Counted from the first letter of the stretch, positions 48,195 through 56,912 are shown. The stretch is DNA of 56,912 nucleotides from an uncultured Eubacteriales bacterium (GCA_949289455.1 CASEOA010000047.1:1-56912), one strand, 5' to 3'. Translations and numbers: made by a program. The notes: generated by a model not told the origin, from the sequence alone.

Positions 48195-48282
48195 GCGCGA
48201 GTGGTGGAATTGGCAGACTCGCTAGATTCAGGTTCTAGTGTGCATTACGCACGTGCGGGTTCAAGTCCCGCCTCGCGCACCA
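48195..48282 (+). tRNA. tRNA-Leu (anticodon CAG)
   Basis: A class II tRNA. Acceptor GCGCGAG pairs with CTCGCGC, followed by the encoded ACCA end. The anticodon stem CTAGA/TCTAG holds the loop TTCAGGT (anticodon CAG at 48229-48231, reading CUG). A long variable arm (TGTGC...GCACG) and T-arm GCGGG-TTCAAGT-CCCGC complete it. CUG is the main Leu codon of these GC-rich genes. Confidence 0.95.
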
Positions 48283-48289
48283 AACCAAG

Positions 48290-48337
48290 ATAATCCGAAC
48301 TTGTTTCCGACAGGAGATAGGTTCGGATTATTTTTTT
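48290..48337 (+). terminator. Terminator of tRNA-Leu
   Basis: ATAATCCGAAC and GTTCGGATTAT stem with a run of seven T. Confidence 0.85.
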
Positions 48338-48388
48338 CACGCCGGGATAGAAGTCTGGATTCCATCGCCTAAAGCAGAGGAGTACAGT

Positions 48389-48904
48389 ATGAATTTGATT
48401 ATGAGCGACCGGCATCTGGAGCTGCCTCCGGCAGATCCGGATGTGACCCAGTGGGTGGACCTGTCCCAGATGAAGATCGCCAACTGCGTGGGGTGCTTCG
48501 GCTGCTGGACCAAGACCCCCGGCAAGTGTGTGATCCGGGACGACGCGGTAAAGGTCTATCCTCTGATTGCGGCCAGCGACCGGGTGCTGTATGTCACCCG
48601 GGTTGTATACGGCTGCTATGATACCGTGATGAAAACCATGCTGGAGAGGGCCATTCCCGTCCAGAAGGCATTTATCCGTCTGCTCCATGGGGAGACCCAC
48701 CACTATCAGCGCCGTGTGGTACCCAAACGGACGGTGGTTTTGGGCTATGGGGAGATCTCCAGCCGGGAGCGGGAGATTTTTCGCCGCCTGGTGGAGCGCA
48801 ACGCCAGCAATATGAATTTTCAGGACGTACAGGTGGACTTTGTGTCGGAGGACGGCGTGGAGCAGGCGGTACGGGATGAGGTGCGGACATGGAAAAGATA
48901 TTGA
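48389..48904 (+). CDS. Flavodoxin-fold NAD(P)H-dependent reductase with Cys-rich motif
   Basis: A 171-residue protein resembling the NADPH-dependent FMN reductase/multimeric flavodoxin group. Near residues 30-50 it has the CVGCFGCWTKTPGKCVIRDD motif common in iron-sulfur-flavoprotein-like members; four cysteines there could bind metal or act in redox. GAGGAG precedes the start. The N-terminus looks short for the fold (the first strand and FMN loop are abbreviated), so it may pair with the next gene product, with which it overlaps by 16 bp. Confidence 0.72.
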   Translation: MNLIMSDRHLELPPADPDVTQWVDLSQMKIANCVGCFGCWTKTPGKCVIRDDAVKVYPLIAASDRVLYVTRVVYGCYDTVMKTMLERAIPVQKAFIRLLHGETHHYQRRVVPKRTVVLGYGEISSREREIFRRLVERNASNMNFQDVQVDFVSEDGVEQAVRDEVRTWKRY

Positions 48905-49497
48905 TCCTCAACGGAAGCCCCCGGGAGCCCCGGTCCAATTCCAAGCAATATGCCGCCCTGTTCGCCAAAGCCAGTCGGATGGATACTGAGTACCGGGCCA
49001 TTACCAAGACCAACCACCTGGAGCTGTGCCGGGCCGCGGCGGAGTGTGCCCAGCTGTTGCTGGTGTTTCCCCTGTACGCCGACTGCCCGCCGGTGACCCT
49101 GCTACACTTCCTGCACGCTCTGGCGGAGCATCCGCCGGTGGAGAAGCCCAGGGTATCGGTGCTCATCAACTGCGGCTTTCTGGAGCCGGAGCAGAACGAC
49201 GTGTCGGTGGAGATTGTCCAAGCCTTCTGTCAGGCCAACGGCTATCCCTTTGGCTCCGTGCTGGAGATCGGGGGCGGTGAGGTCATTTTGAACACCCCTT
49301 TCGCCTTCCTGGTGCGGCGGAAGATTCGGAAGCTGGCCTCCGCCATGGCGGCCGGCCGGAGTCGGCGGCTGAAGGTGACCATGCCCATTACCAAGAAGAT
49401 ATACCTGTGGGCATCTACTATCTATTGGGAAAACTACGGCAAGCGTAACGGTATCACCAGAATGCAGATGGAGACCATGGAGATCGAGGAACGCTGA
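48889..49497 (+). CDS. NAD(P)H-dependent FMN reductase-like flavodoxin
   Basis: A 202-residue flavodoxin-fold protein with a complete FMN-phosphate loop (LILNGSPREPRSNSKQYA), a LLLVFPLYADCPP block, and a basic C-terminal region. It overlaps the preceding, shorter flavodoxin-like gene, so the two are translationally coupled and may work as a heteromer. Partners and substrate are unknown. DUF4317 follows 43 bp on, probably in the same transcript. Confidence 0.75.
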   Translation: MEKILILNGSPREPRSNSKQYAALFAKASRMDTEYRAITKTNHLELCRAAAECAQLLLVFPLYADCPPVTLLHFLHALAEHPPVEKPRVSVLINCGFLEPEQNDVSVEIVQAFCQANGYPFGSVLEIGGGEVILNTPFAFLVRRKIRKLASAMAAGRSRRLKVTMPITKKIYLWASTIYWENYGKRNGITRMQMETMEIEER

Positions 49498-49540
49498 CCT
49501 GGGAGGCATTCTGGAAAAACCCGGGATGGAGGAATGAACC

Positions 49541-50674
49541 ATGAAGGAAAAGGAAGCGGCGGAGCTGCGCCGCCGGTTTAAGGCGGACAAGAGCGCCATC
49601 ACCCATGTGCGTGGCTGCTATGTGAACGAAAAGGGGGAGATCGTCTCCCAGTTTGACCAATCCCTGGCCATGATGAGCCAGGAGGAGAGCGAGAAGCTGC
49701 TGTCCATTCTGCGGCGGACCCTGTCCGGCGGGATGGACCGCAACCTGCTGGACATCACCTTTGCCACCCAGCAGGTGGCCCAGGGAGAGGAGCACAGGCT
49801 GCTCATGGCCCTGCGGGACAGCGCCCTCCGGGACGAGGAGGCGGTGCAGGCGTTCTTCCAGAAGGCCATCGACAGCCTGGACCTGGAGGGGAATTATCTC
49901 ATCCTGCTGGCCCATGACCGCTACGACGTGCCCTACAAGGCCAAGGACGGGGAGGAGCAGAAGGACGCCTCGGAGGAGGTATACTCCTACATTCTGTGCA
50001 GCATCTGTCCGGTGAAGCAGACCAAGCCCGCCCTCAGCTTTTACGTCCGGGAGAACCGGTTCTACAACCGGCAGGCCGACTGGCTGGTGGCGCCGCCGGA
50101 GCTGGGCTTTTTGTTCCCGGCCTTTGACGACCGCTCCACCAATCTGTACAACGCTCTTTATTATAACCGGGACGCGGGAGAAAACCACCCGGACTTTGCC
50201 CAGGCGGTTTTTGCCGTCCAGCCTCCCATGCCCGCCCAGGCCCAGAGGGAGACCTTCCAGGCCCTGCTGGGGGATTCCCTGGGGGAGGAGTGCAGCTACG
50301 AGGTGGTGCAGGCCGTCCACGAGCAGCTCCGGGAGCTGGTGGAGGAGCATAAGGAGAACAAGGAGGAGGAGCCTCTGCTGGTGTCCAAGGGGGCGGTAAA
50401 GTGCGTTCTCCAATCCTGCGGAGTGAGCGAGAGCCACATTGCCTCCTTTGACAGCCGGTACGACGACAGCTTTGGGGAGGATACCCGGCTCAGCCCCAAA
50501 AATCTGGTGGACGCCAAAAAGGTGGAGCTGTCCACCCCCGCCGTCACCGTGAAGGTGTCCTCAGAATACAGCGGCCTGGTGGAGACCCGGGTCATCGACG
50601 GCAAAAAGTACATCCTCATCCCCGCCGAGGGGGAAGTGGAGGTCAACGGAGTGCCCATCTGCATTGGGGAATAA
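49541..50674 (+). CDS. DUF4317 family protein
   Basis: A 377-residue soluble, acidic protein. The N-terminus MKEKEAAELRRRFKADKSAITHVRGCYV and later YVRENRFYNRQADWLVAPPELGFLFPAFDDRSTN are recognisable DUF4317 blocks, a family confined largely to gut Firmicutes. No enzymatic motif is evident and there is no membrane segment. GGAGG precedes the start. It has a centrally charged stretch (VEEHKENKEEEP). Function unknown. Confidence 0.82.
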   Translation: MKEKEAAELRRRFKADKSAITHVRGCYVNEKGEIVSQFDQSLAMMSQEESEKLLSILRRTLSGGMDRNLLDITFATQQVAQGEEHRLLMALRDSALRDEEAVQAFFQKAIDSLDLEGNYLILLAHDRYDVPYKAKDGEEQKDASEEVYSYILCSICPVKQTKPALSFYVRENRFYNRQADWLVAPPELGFLFPAFDDRSTNLYNALYYNRDAGENHPDFAQAVFAVQPPMPAQAQRETFQALLGDSLGEECSYEVVQAVHEQLRELVEEHKENKEEEPLLVSKGAVKCVLQSCGVSESHIASFDSRYDDSFGEDTRLSPKNLVDAKKVELSTPAVTVKVSSEYSGLVETRVIDGKKYILIPAEGEVEVNGVPICIGE

Positions 50675-50684
50675 CAGGGAGCCG

Positions 50685-50713
50685 TTGCATCTTGGAGAAA
50701 AATGGGGTACAAT
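50685..50713 (+). promoter_or_regulatory. Sigma-A promoter of the YesL-like gene
   Basis: TTGCAT, 17 bp, TACAAT. Confidence 0.75.
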
Positions 50714-50745
50714 CATCCTAACAGTTTTGACAGGAGGCCGGCGTC

Positions 50746-51381
50746 ATGGGCATCTTCAATCCGGATAACGCATTCTTCCGGGTGACGGGGAAAATGGTGG
50801 ATATTGTGCTGCTCAGCCTGTTCTGGCTGGTGTGCTCCCTGCCGGTGGTGACCCTGGGGCCCGCCACAGCCGCCCTGTATCACACGGTAGTCCGCTGTAT
50901 GCGGGGCAACGACCGCAACAGCTGGGGGATGTTCTTCCTGACCTTTCGGGATAATCTGAAGGTGGGGGTGCTGACCACTCTGGTGGTGATCCCGGTGGCG
51001 GTGGTGCTGGTGTTCCTCTCCGGCCTGTTCTATCAGGCCGCCAGGGTGGACAGCGTGGCTCTGGTGCTCTATTACGCTTACCTGGTGTTTGCCCTGCTGC
51101 CCATCGGGGCGGGATGCTATCTCTTTCCTGTGCTCTCCCGGTTTACCTTCCAGGTTACCGGACTGCTGGTAACCTGCTGTAAGCTGGCCATCGCGAACCT
51201 GCCCAAGACGGTGCTGCTGGCGCTGGCCTTTTACGCCGCCGTGGTGCTCTGCTCCCAGATCTTTGTGCTGGTCTTTGTGCTGCCGGTGGTGGTAGCCTGG
51301 TTCCACTCCCTGCTGCTGGAGAGGATTTTCAAGCCCTACATAGATGCCCAGAAGGCGGAACAACAGGAGGAGAACCTATAA
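50746..51381 (+). CDS. YesL-like (DUF624) membrane protein
   Basis: A 211-residue membrane protein with five to six helices. Family landmarks are the N-terminal NPDNAFFRVTGKMVDIVLLSLFWLVCSLPVVTLGPATAALY and the RNDRNSW-like loop. YesL proteins usually lie beside carbohydrate ABC transporters; none is near here, so its role is open. GAGG precedes the start. Monocistronic with its own promoter and terminator. Confidence 0.82.
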   Translation: MGIFNPDNAFFRVTGKMVDIVLLSLFWLVCSLPVVTLGPATAALYHTVVRCMRGNDRNSWGMFFLTFRDNLKVGVLTTLVVIPVAVVLVFLSGLFYQAARVDSVALVLYYAYLVFALLPIGAGCYLFPVLSRFTFQVTGLLVTCCKLAIANLPKTVLLALAFYAAVVLCSQIFVLVFVLPVVVAWFHSLLLERIFKPYIDAQKAEQQEENL

Positions 51382-51386
51382 CCGAC

Positions 51387-51416
51387 GAAAGCCCGCCGGC
51401 CCGGCGGGCTTTTTTC
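51387..51416 (+). terminator. Terminator of the YesL-like gene
   Basis: AAAGCCCGCCG-gcc-CGGCGGGCTTTTTT. Confidence 0.88.
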
Positions 51417-51425
51417 TGTTTGCCC

Positions 51426-51455
51426 ATGACAAGGATTGGGCGGATTTGGTATACT
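51426..51455 (+). promoter_or_regulatory. Promoter of the MalT-like regulator
   Basis: ATGACA, 18 bp, TATACT. Confidence 0.6.
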
Positions 51456-51492
51456 ATAGCCGGAAATGTTACCGTGGAACAGGGGGATAGCC

Positions 51493-53844
51493 GTGGAGGA
51501 AGAGATTATCGTATTGCGATCCCAAGTGGCCGAGCGGTTCCAGGCCGCCATGGAGCGTGGACGGGTGGTGCTGTTCAGCGCCCCATGCGGATTTGGCAAA
51601 ACTGCCGCCGCCCGGCAGCTGCTGGCCGGGCGGCAGGTATATGGCTGTTCCGGTCTGGCCCCCCGGTTCACCCTGCCACAGCAGGAGGATCAGTGGGACG
51701 TTCTGCTGGTGGACGACATGCAGGAACTGGACGAGAGCGAACAGCAGGCGGTGTGCCGGCTGATCCGGGACCAGCCGGGCAAGCGCTTTGTGCTCCTGTC
51801 CCGGGGAAACACCCCCGGCTGGCTGATGCCCTTTCAGTTTACCGGCCTGATGACCCTCATCAACGTGCAGATGATGCTGTTTGACCGGGAGGACACCGCC
51901 CGGCTGCTGGAGCAGTTGGGCCTGTCCCGGACGGGGGTGGATCTGGATGGCGTGCAGCGGGTGGCCCAGGGTTATCCCCTGGGGACGGCCATCGTGGGGC
52001 GGCTGCTGGCGGAGGGAAAGTCCCTGGACACCATGCTGGTGGAGCAGGCCCGTAAAATTTTATATTTCCACCTGGAGGAGGCGGTATTTCGCCGGTTCAG
52101 CCAGCCCTTTCAGCAGCTGATGATGGAGCTATCCCTCTTTGAGCGGTTCGATCTGGAGCTGGCCCGCATCATCAGCGGGGACAGCCGGGTGGGGGAGATG
52201 CTGGGCCGCCTCCAGCGGGACAGCAATATGCTCATCCAGGACCAGCCGGGGACCTATCGGTTCTGGCCGCTGTTTCGTGACTTTCTCCAGTGGGAGCTGA
52301 CCCAGGTATATACCGACGAAGGACGCCGGGAGATCCTCCGGCGGGGTGGGCTGTATTACGAGCTGGCGGAGGATTACAGGGCGGCGCTGGACTGCTATGA
52401 ACGCAGCGGGAACCACGGCAAGATCTCTGAGCTGCTGGTGAAGAACGCCCAGCTGCATCCGGGTTTGGGCCATTACTATGAGATGGAACGGTACTATTAT
52501 GCCCTGCCGGAAGAGGAGATCCTCAGCTCTCCCACCCTGATGCAGGGTATGAGTATGCTGTGCTCCATGAATCTGGAGTTTGAGCAGTCCGAGCGGTGGT
52601 ATCAGGCCCTGAGCGACTTTGTGGCCAGCGGCAGCTATACGGACCGGACCCGCCGGGAGGCAAAGGTGCGGCAGGCCTGGCTGGACATTGCCCTGCCACA
52701 GCGGGAGGTGAAGGGGACGCTGACCCACATCGGCAAGGCCTTTCAGCTCATCACCAACCGGGGCATCAAGATGCCGCCCTTCTCGGTGACCAGTATGATC
52801 CCCAGCCTGATGAACGGGGGAAAGGATTTCTCCGAGTGGAGCAAAAAGGACGATTTCCTGTATGCCACCATGCGCCGGCCCGTAGAGGCGGTGCTGGGAC
52901 GGGACGGCGTATGTCTGCCCGAGTGCGCTGTGGCCGAGAGCAAGTTTGAGAAGGGGGAGGACGTGTCCGGGCGGATGCTGGCCCTGATGTCCCGGCTCAA
53001 TGACATCCAGCGGCGGGGCACTCCGGACATTGAGTTTGCTGTGGTAGGGCTGTTGGCCCGGACCCAGGCCGACGCGGGCCACGGGAATGACGCCAGGATT
53101 ACCATTGAGACCCTGCGGGACCGGTTCCGAGAGGAGGGAAATCAGCGATTTCTGCCTAATGTGGAGGCCATGCTCTGCCGCATTGATCTCCACCTGGGCC
53201 AGATGGAGCAGGCTGCCGCCTGGTATGGGGAAAAGGCCCCCCGGGACCCCCAGCACATCTGGGTGATGTGGCGGTACCAGTATGTCACCCAGGCTATGGT
53301 GGAGCTGGCCATGGAGCAGGAACAGGCTGCCCTGCTTACGCTGGCTCCGCTGGTGCCCTACTGCGAGCTGTGCCGCCGGCATCTGGACAGCATCCAGATC
53401 CATGTGCTGTCGGCCATCGCCTATTTCCGGTTGGGGAAGGAGTGCTGGCGGCAGGAGCTGGAGGCGGCTCTGGAGATCGCCCTGGAATACCGGTTCATCC
53501 GTCCGGTGTCCATCTACGGCATTGCCGTCCTGCCGCTGCTCACCCAGTGCGGCTGGAAGGGCTCCGAGGACTTTCTCCGGCAGCTCATCCAGGCTGCCCG
53601 AACCCAGGCGGTGTACTATCCCAACTTCCTACAGCCCCGCCAGTCCCCCAGGGAGCCTTTGACGGCGGCGGAGCAGCAGGTGCTCCGGCTGTTGTGCGCC
53701 GATAAGAGCAACGGAGAAATTGGGGAGATTTTGGGCATCCGGCTGCCCACGGTGAAGAGCCATGTCAGCCACATTTTGCAGAAGCTGGGGGTAAAGCGCC
53801 GCGGCGAGGCAAAAACAGCGGCCGAGCGGTTCCACCTTTTATGA
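51493..53844 (+). CDS. MalT-like LuxR-family ATP-dependent regulator
   Basis: A 783-residue STAND-type activator. A P-loop NTPase leads (Walker A APCGFGKT at 30-37, Walker B LLVDD at 71-75), followed by a winged helix, a long TPR-like sensor region (about 290-690) and a C-terminal LuxR HTH (about 718-780: LTAAEQQVLRLLCADKSNGEIGEIL). MalT-type proteins bind a small inducer in the TPR part and oligomerise with ATP. The target is unknown; no co-directional metabolic operon is attached. Start at GTG after AGGGGG. Confidence 0.85.
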   Translation: MEEEIIVLRSQVAERFQAAMERGRVVLFSAPCGFGKTAAARQLLAGRQVYGCSGLAPRFTLPQQEDQWDVLLVDDMQELDESEQQAVCRLIRDQPGKRFVLLSRGNTPGWLMPFQFTGLMTLINVQMMLFDREDTARLLEQLGLSRTGVDLDGVQRVAQGYPLGTAIVGRLLAEGKSLDTMLVEQARKILYFHLEEAVFRRFSQPFQQLMMELSLFERFDLELARIISGDSRVGEMLGRLQRDSNMLIQDQPGTYRFWPLFRDFLQWELTQVYTDEGRREILRRGGLYYELAEDYRAALDCYERSGNHGKISELLVKNAQLHPGLGHYYEMERYYYALPEEEILSSPTLMQGMSMLCSMNLEFEQSERWYQALSDFVASGSYTDRTRREAKVRQAWLDIALPQREVKGTLTHIGKAFQLITNRGIKMPPFSVTSMIPSLMNGGKDFSEWSKKDDFLYATMRRPVEAVLGRDGVCLPECAVAESKFEKGEDVSGRMLALMSRLNDIQRRGTPDIEFAVVGLLARTQADAGHGNDARITIETLRDRFREEGNQRFLPNVEAMLCRIDLHLGQMEQAAAWYGEKAPRDPQHIWVMWRYQYVTQAMVELAMEQEQAALLTLAPLVPYCELCRRHLDSIQIHVLSAIAYFRLGKECWRQELEAALEIALEYRFIRPVSIYGIAVLPLLTQCGWKGSEDFLRQLIQAARTQAVYYPNFLQPRQSPREPLTAAEQQVLRLLCADKSNGEIGEILGIRLPTVKSHVSHILQKLGVKRRGEAKTAAERFHLL

Positions 53845-53893
53845 AAAAAACAGCGGGGCTGTCGCGTTATATTGCGACAGCCCCGTTTTTTTG
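53844..53893. terminator. Bidirectional terminator, regulator / gltD
   Basis: AAAAAAACAGCGGGGCTGTCGC with its complement and seven T on both strands. Confidence 0.88.
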
Positions 53894-53898
53894 TTGGT

Positions 53899-55356
53899 TT
53901 AAAGATTGGTGTACCCCATCAGGTACTGATCTGTGGCCCGGGCGGCCTGGCGGCCCTCCTGAATAGCCCACACCACCAGGGACTGGCCCCGGCGCATATC
54001 TCCGGCGGCAAAAACTCCGGGCAGGTCGGTGGCATAGCCGCCATCCTCTGTCTGGACCCGGCCCCGGTCGGTCAGAGTCAAGCCGAAGCTCTGGGGCACA
54101 TAGGCCTGGGCCCCCAGGAACCCGGCGGCGATGAGGAGCAGCTGGCATTCCAGAACCTCCTCAGTGCCGGGGATCGGCTGGTGGTCGGGCCCCAGTCGAA
54201 CGGTTTTCACCGCTGCCAGCTTACCCTGCTCGTCTCCAATAAGCTCGGCCACCGTGGTTTCGTATACTCTGGGGTCCCGGCCATAAAGGGCGATGGCCTC
54301 CTCCTGGCCGTAGTCGGTCTTGCACACCCGGGGCCATTCCGGCCAGGGGTTGGTTTCGGTCCGGCGGTCCGGCGCCTTGGGCATCATCTCCAACTGGAGC
54401 ACACTCTGGCAGCCGTGACGGATGCAGGTGCCCACGCAGTCGTTGCCGGTGTCGCCGCCGCCTACAATGATCACCTGTTTGCCCTTGGCGGAGGGGTAAG
54501 AGCCCTCTGCCAGGCCGTTGTCCAGCAGGGCCCGGGTGGTCTCCTTCAAAAAATCCACCGCAAACCAGACGCCCTCCAGCTCCCGGCCGGAGACGGCCAG
54601 ATCCCGGGGCTGGGCGGCGCCGCAGCACAGCACCACAGCGTCATAGTTCTGCCGCAGCTCCGCCGCGGTCACGTCCTTCCCCACATCCACGCCAGTGCGG
54701 AACAGCACCCCTTCGGCGGCCATTTTGTCCAGCCGCCGCTGGACGATGGATTTCTCCAGCTTCATGTTGGGGATGCCGTACATCAGCAGGCCGCCGGGCC
54801 GGTCCTCCCGCTCAAAGACGGTGACGGTATGGCCCCGGCGGTTGAGCTGGTCGGCGCAGGCCAGGCCGGCGGGACCGGAGCCCACCACCGCCACCTGCTT
54901 TCCGGTGCGCGCTTTGGGGGGGCGGGGAGCCATGAGGCCCTTGTCCCAGGCATCCTCGATGATGCCCAGCTCGTTTTCCTTCACGGTGACCGGGTCGCCA
55001 TGGAGGCCGCAGGTGCAGGCCGCCTCGCACAGGGCGGGGCATACCCGACCGGTGAACTCAGGGAAGTTGTTGGTTTTCAGCAGCCGTTCCAGGGCGTGGG
55101 TAAAGTTGCCGGTGTAAATGAGGTCGTTCCACTCGGGGATCAGGTTGTGGAGGGGGCAGCCGGACACCATACCGTTCAGTACCGCCCCCGACTGGCAGAA
55201 GGGTACACCGCACTCCATGCACCGGGCGCCCTGCCGCCGGCGCTCCTCCCGGCTGAGCCGGGGATGAAACTCGTTATAATGCTTGATACGCTCCAGGGGA
55301 GCCTGGGAAGGGTTCCCCTGACGCTGATATTCCATAAATCCAGTGGGCTTTCCCAT
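53899..55356 (-). CDS. gltD: Glutamate synthase (NADPH), small subunit
   Basis: A 485-residue flavoprotein that passes NADPH electrons to GltB. The N-terminal Cys clusters (CMECGVPFC, SGCPLHN and RVCPALCEAACTCG) ligate [4Fe-4S], followed by FAD and NADPH Rossmann domains (VAVVGSGPAGLACA, VIIVGGGDTGNDCVG). It starts 2 nt after the gltB stop with GGGGGAA as site. It differs from nfnB in its partner: here a true GltB is fused in operon order gltB-gltD. Confidence 0.93.
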   Translation of the reverse strand: MGKPTGFMEYQRQGNPSQAPLERIKHYNEFHPRLSREERRRQGARCMECGVPFCQSGAVLNGMVSGCPLHNLIPEWNDLIYTGNFTHALERLLKTNNFPEFTGRVCPALCEAACTCGLHGDPVTVKENELGIIEDAWDKGLMAPRPPKARTGKQVAVVGSGPAGLACADQLNRRGHTVTVFEREDRPGGLLMYGIPNMKLEKSIVQRRLDKMAAEGVLFRTGVDVGKDVTAAELRQNYDAVVLCCGAAQPRDLAVSGRELEGVWFAVDFLKETTRALLDNGLAEGSYPSAKGKQVIIVGGGDTGNDCVGTCIRHGCQSVLQLEMMPKAPDRRTETNPWPEWPRVCKTDYGQEEAIALYGRDPRVYETTVAELIGDEQGKLAAVKTVRLGPDHQPIPGTEEVLECQLLLIAAGFLGAQAYVPQSFGLTLTDRGRVQTEDGGYATDLPGVFAAGDMRRGQSLVVWAIQEGRQAARATDQYLMGYTNL

Positions 55357-55358
55357 GG

Positions 55359-56912
55359 TTATTCCCCCTTCTGGTGGGTGTTGACGTAAAAGGCCTCCAC
55401 CTGGGCCTCCTCCCGGCTCATGCCCTTCTCCTCGTATTGGGCGATGGTGCGCAGCATCCGGTCGTAGTCATGAGGCAGGATCTTCTTAAAGAGAGGCAGA
55501 TATGCTTCGAAAGACTCCAGGATGTGCTTGGCCTTGACCGAGCCGGTGGCGTCGGCGTGGGCCTGGATGAGGGAGCGCAGCTCGGCGATGTCGTGCTTTT
55601 CGGTCACAGGTTCCATGGACACCAGGGCCTTGTTCAGCCGCAGGTACAGATCCCGGCCTTCGTCCAGCACATAGGCCACGCCGCCGCTCATGCCGGCGGC
55701 GAAGTTTTTGCCGGTCCGGCCCAGCACCACCACCCGGCCGCCGGTCATATACTCGCAGCCGTGGTCGCCCACGCCCTCCACCACGGCGGTGGCCCCCGAG
55801 TTGCGGACGCAGAACCGCTCCCCGGCCACGCCGTTGAGGAAGGCGGAGCCACTGGTGGCGCCGTACAGGGCCACATTGCCCACCAGGATGTTTTCCGCCG
55901 GGTCAAAGACGCTGTTTTTGGGGGGATAGACCACCAGCTTGCCGCCAGACAGGCCCTTGCCCAAATAGTCGTTGGCGTCTCCCTCCAGCTCCAGGGTGAG
56001 GCCCTGGGGCAGGAAGGCCCCGAAAGACTGGCCGCCGCCGCCGTTGCACTTGACGGTAAAGGTGTCGTCGGCCAGGGCGCCGCCGTGGAGCCGGGTGATG
56101 TCGGAACCCAGGATGGTGCCCACCGCCCGGTCGGTGGAGGACACTGCCAGCTCCACCCGCTTGGGGGAGCCCTTCATCAGGGCGGTTCCCAGCTTTTTCT
56201 CCAGAATCCGCAGGTCTACCGTGTCCTCCAGGTGGAAGTCGTAGGCGTCGGCGGGATCAAAGTGGGTCTTTTCCTGCCCCGCCCAGGGGTTGTCCAGAAT
56301 GGCGGAGAGATCCACGGTGGCGGCCCGCTGGTTCACCGCCGGGGTGCGGACGGCCAGCAGGTCGGTGCGGCCCACCAGCTCCTCCACGGTGCGTACCCCC
56401 AGCTTTGCCATGTGTTCCCGCAGCTCCTGGGCGATGAAGCGCATGAAGTTGACCACATACTCCGGTTTGCCCTGGAACCGCTTGCGCAGCTCGGGGTTCT
56501 GGGTGGCTACGCCCACCGGGCAGGTGTCCAGATTGCACACCCGCATCATGACGCACCCCATGGTCACCAGGGGGGCGGTGGCGAAGCCGAACTCCTCGGC
56601 CCCCAGCATACAGGCGATGGCCACGTCCCGGCCGCTCATCAGCTTGCCGTCGGTCTCCACTACCACCCGGGACCGCAGGCCGTTTTGGATCAGGGTCTGG
56701 TGGGTCTCAGCCAGGCCCAGCTCCCAGGGCAGGCCCGCGTTGTGGATGGAGCTGATGGGCGCCGCGCCGGTGCCGCCGTCGCAGCCGGAGATGAGGATGA
56801 CCTGGGCCCCGGCCTTGGCCACGCCCGCGGCCACGGTGCCCACGCCCGCCTCGCTCACCAGCTTTACCGAGATGCAGGCCCGGTCGTTGGCGCTCTTCAG
56901 GTCATAGATGAG
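55359..56912 (-). CDS. gltB: Glutamate synthase, large subunit, C-terminal part (5' end outside the window)
   Basis: The last 517 residues of GltB; the frame runs through the window edge. It contains the end of the FMN synthase domain (LVSEAGVGTVAAG, SGCDGGTGAAPISS) with the [3Fe-4S] cysteines in CVMMRVCNLDTCPVG, and the GXGXG beta-helix domain (LYGATSGSAFLNGVAGERF, GCEYMTGGRVVVLG). With GltD it makes two glutamates from glutamine and 2-oxoglutarate. The missing amidotransferase domain must lie upstream. Confidence 0.95.
   Translation of the reverse strand, partial: LIYDLKSANDRACISVKLVSEAGVGTVAAGVAKAGAQVILISGCDGGTGAAPISSIHNAGLPWELGLAETHQTLIQNGLRSRVVVETDGKLMSGRDVAIACMLGAEEFGFATAPLVTMGCVMMRVCNLDTCPVGVATQNPELRKRFQGKPEYVVNFMRFIAQELREHMAKLGVRTVEELVGRTDLLAVRTPAVNQRAATVDLSAILDNPWAGQEKTHFDPADAYDFHLEDTVDLRILEKKLGTALMKGSPKRVELAVSSTDRAVGTILGSDITRLHGGALADDTFTVKCNGGGGQSFGAFLPQGLTLELEGDANDYLGKGLSGGKLVVYPPKNSVFDPAENILVGNVALYGATSGSAFLNGVAGERFCVRNSGATAVVEGVGDHGCEYMTGGRVVVLGRTGKNFAAGMSGGVAYVLDEGRDLYLRLNKALVSMEPVTEKHDIAELRSLIQAHADATGSVKAKHILESFEAYLPLFKKILPHDYDRMLRTIAQYEEKGMSREEAQVEAFYVNTHQKGE

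Overview
The window is a chromosomal stretch from a GC-rich (about 60-65%) anaerobic Firmicute. Glycyl-radical formate chemistry (pflAB), an electron-bifurcating NfnAB pair, Clostridia-type families (DUF4317, DUF6320, DUF4956), clean sigma-A promoters and many short U-tailed terminators point to the Oscillospiraceae/Flavonifractor-like Clostridia. This placement is inference; there is no rRNA or marker phylogeny here. Genes are densely packed on both strands. I see no phage, transposase, CRISPR array or origin. Only the divergent uraA/lysA gap exceeds 300 bases without a gene.

Layout. (1) 1-4.3 kb: end of a sugar-isomerase-like gene, a membrane-anchored XRE regulator, a uracil permease with a structured leader, and a diaminopimelate decarboxylase. 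(2) 4.4-9.2 kb: a ZTP (pfl-motif) riboswitch in front of pflA-pflB, then purF, linking formate supply to purine synthesis. (3) 9.2-12.8 kb: an 856-residue fusion (CoA-disulfide-reductase-like flavoprotein, rhodanese, siroheme reductase, 2x[4Fe-4S]) divergent from its likely LysR regulator. (4) 12.8-20.9 kb: a leader with a terminator and a competing hairpin, then larE-larB-larC (nickel-pincer nucleotide cofactor) and a five-gene NikABCDE-type importer; LarC carries a 36-bp-repeat-encoded histidine tract. No larA is present.

(5) 20.9-27 kb: a macrodomain protein, then a two-component system and a VTC polyphosphate polymerase/DUF4956/Cthe_2159-like lipoprotein operon; both promoters carry the same TTAAG direct repeats. 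(6) 27-30 kb: an alcohol-acetyltransferase-like enzyme with two membrane proteins (one DUF6320), then an orphan gene. (7) 30.1-36.6 kb: mrnC-rqcH (rRNA maturation and ribosome quality control), then a response regulator, a three-gene ABC exporter and a short histidine kinase. (8) 36.6-39.1 kb: nfnA-nfnB.

(9) 39.1-46.4 kb: a MATE transporter, a HAD phosphatase, a second MATE transporter under a textbook MerR promoter with its divergent MerR regulator, and an ArsR-HMA-P1B-ATPase metal-efflux operon. (10) 46.4-56.9 kb: asparaginase plus an azoreductase-like flavoprotein, tRNA-Leu(CAG), two flavodoxin-fold proteins, DUF4317, a YesL-like protein, a MalT-type regulator, and gltD with the 3' part of gltB running off the end.

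The most unusual parts are the fusion reductase beside the lar genes, the unassigned lar leader, and the two-component/polyphosphate regulon.
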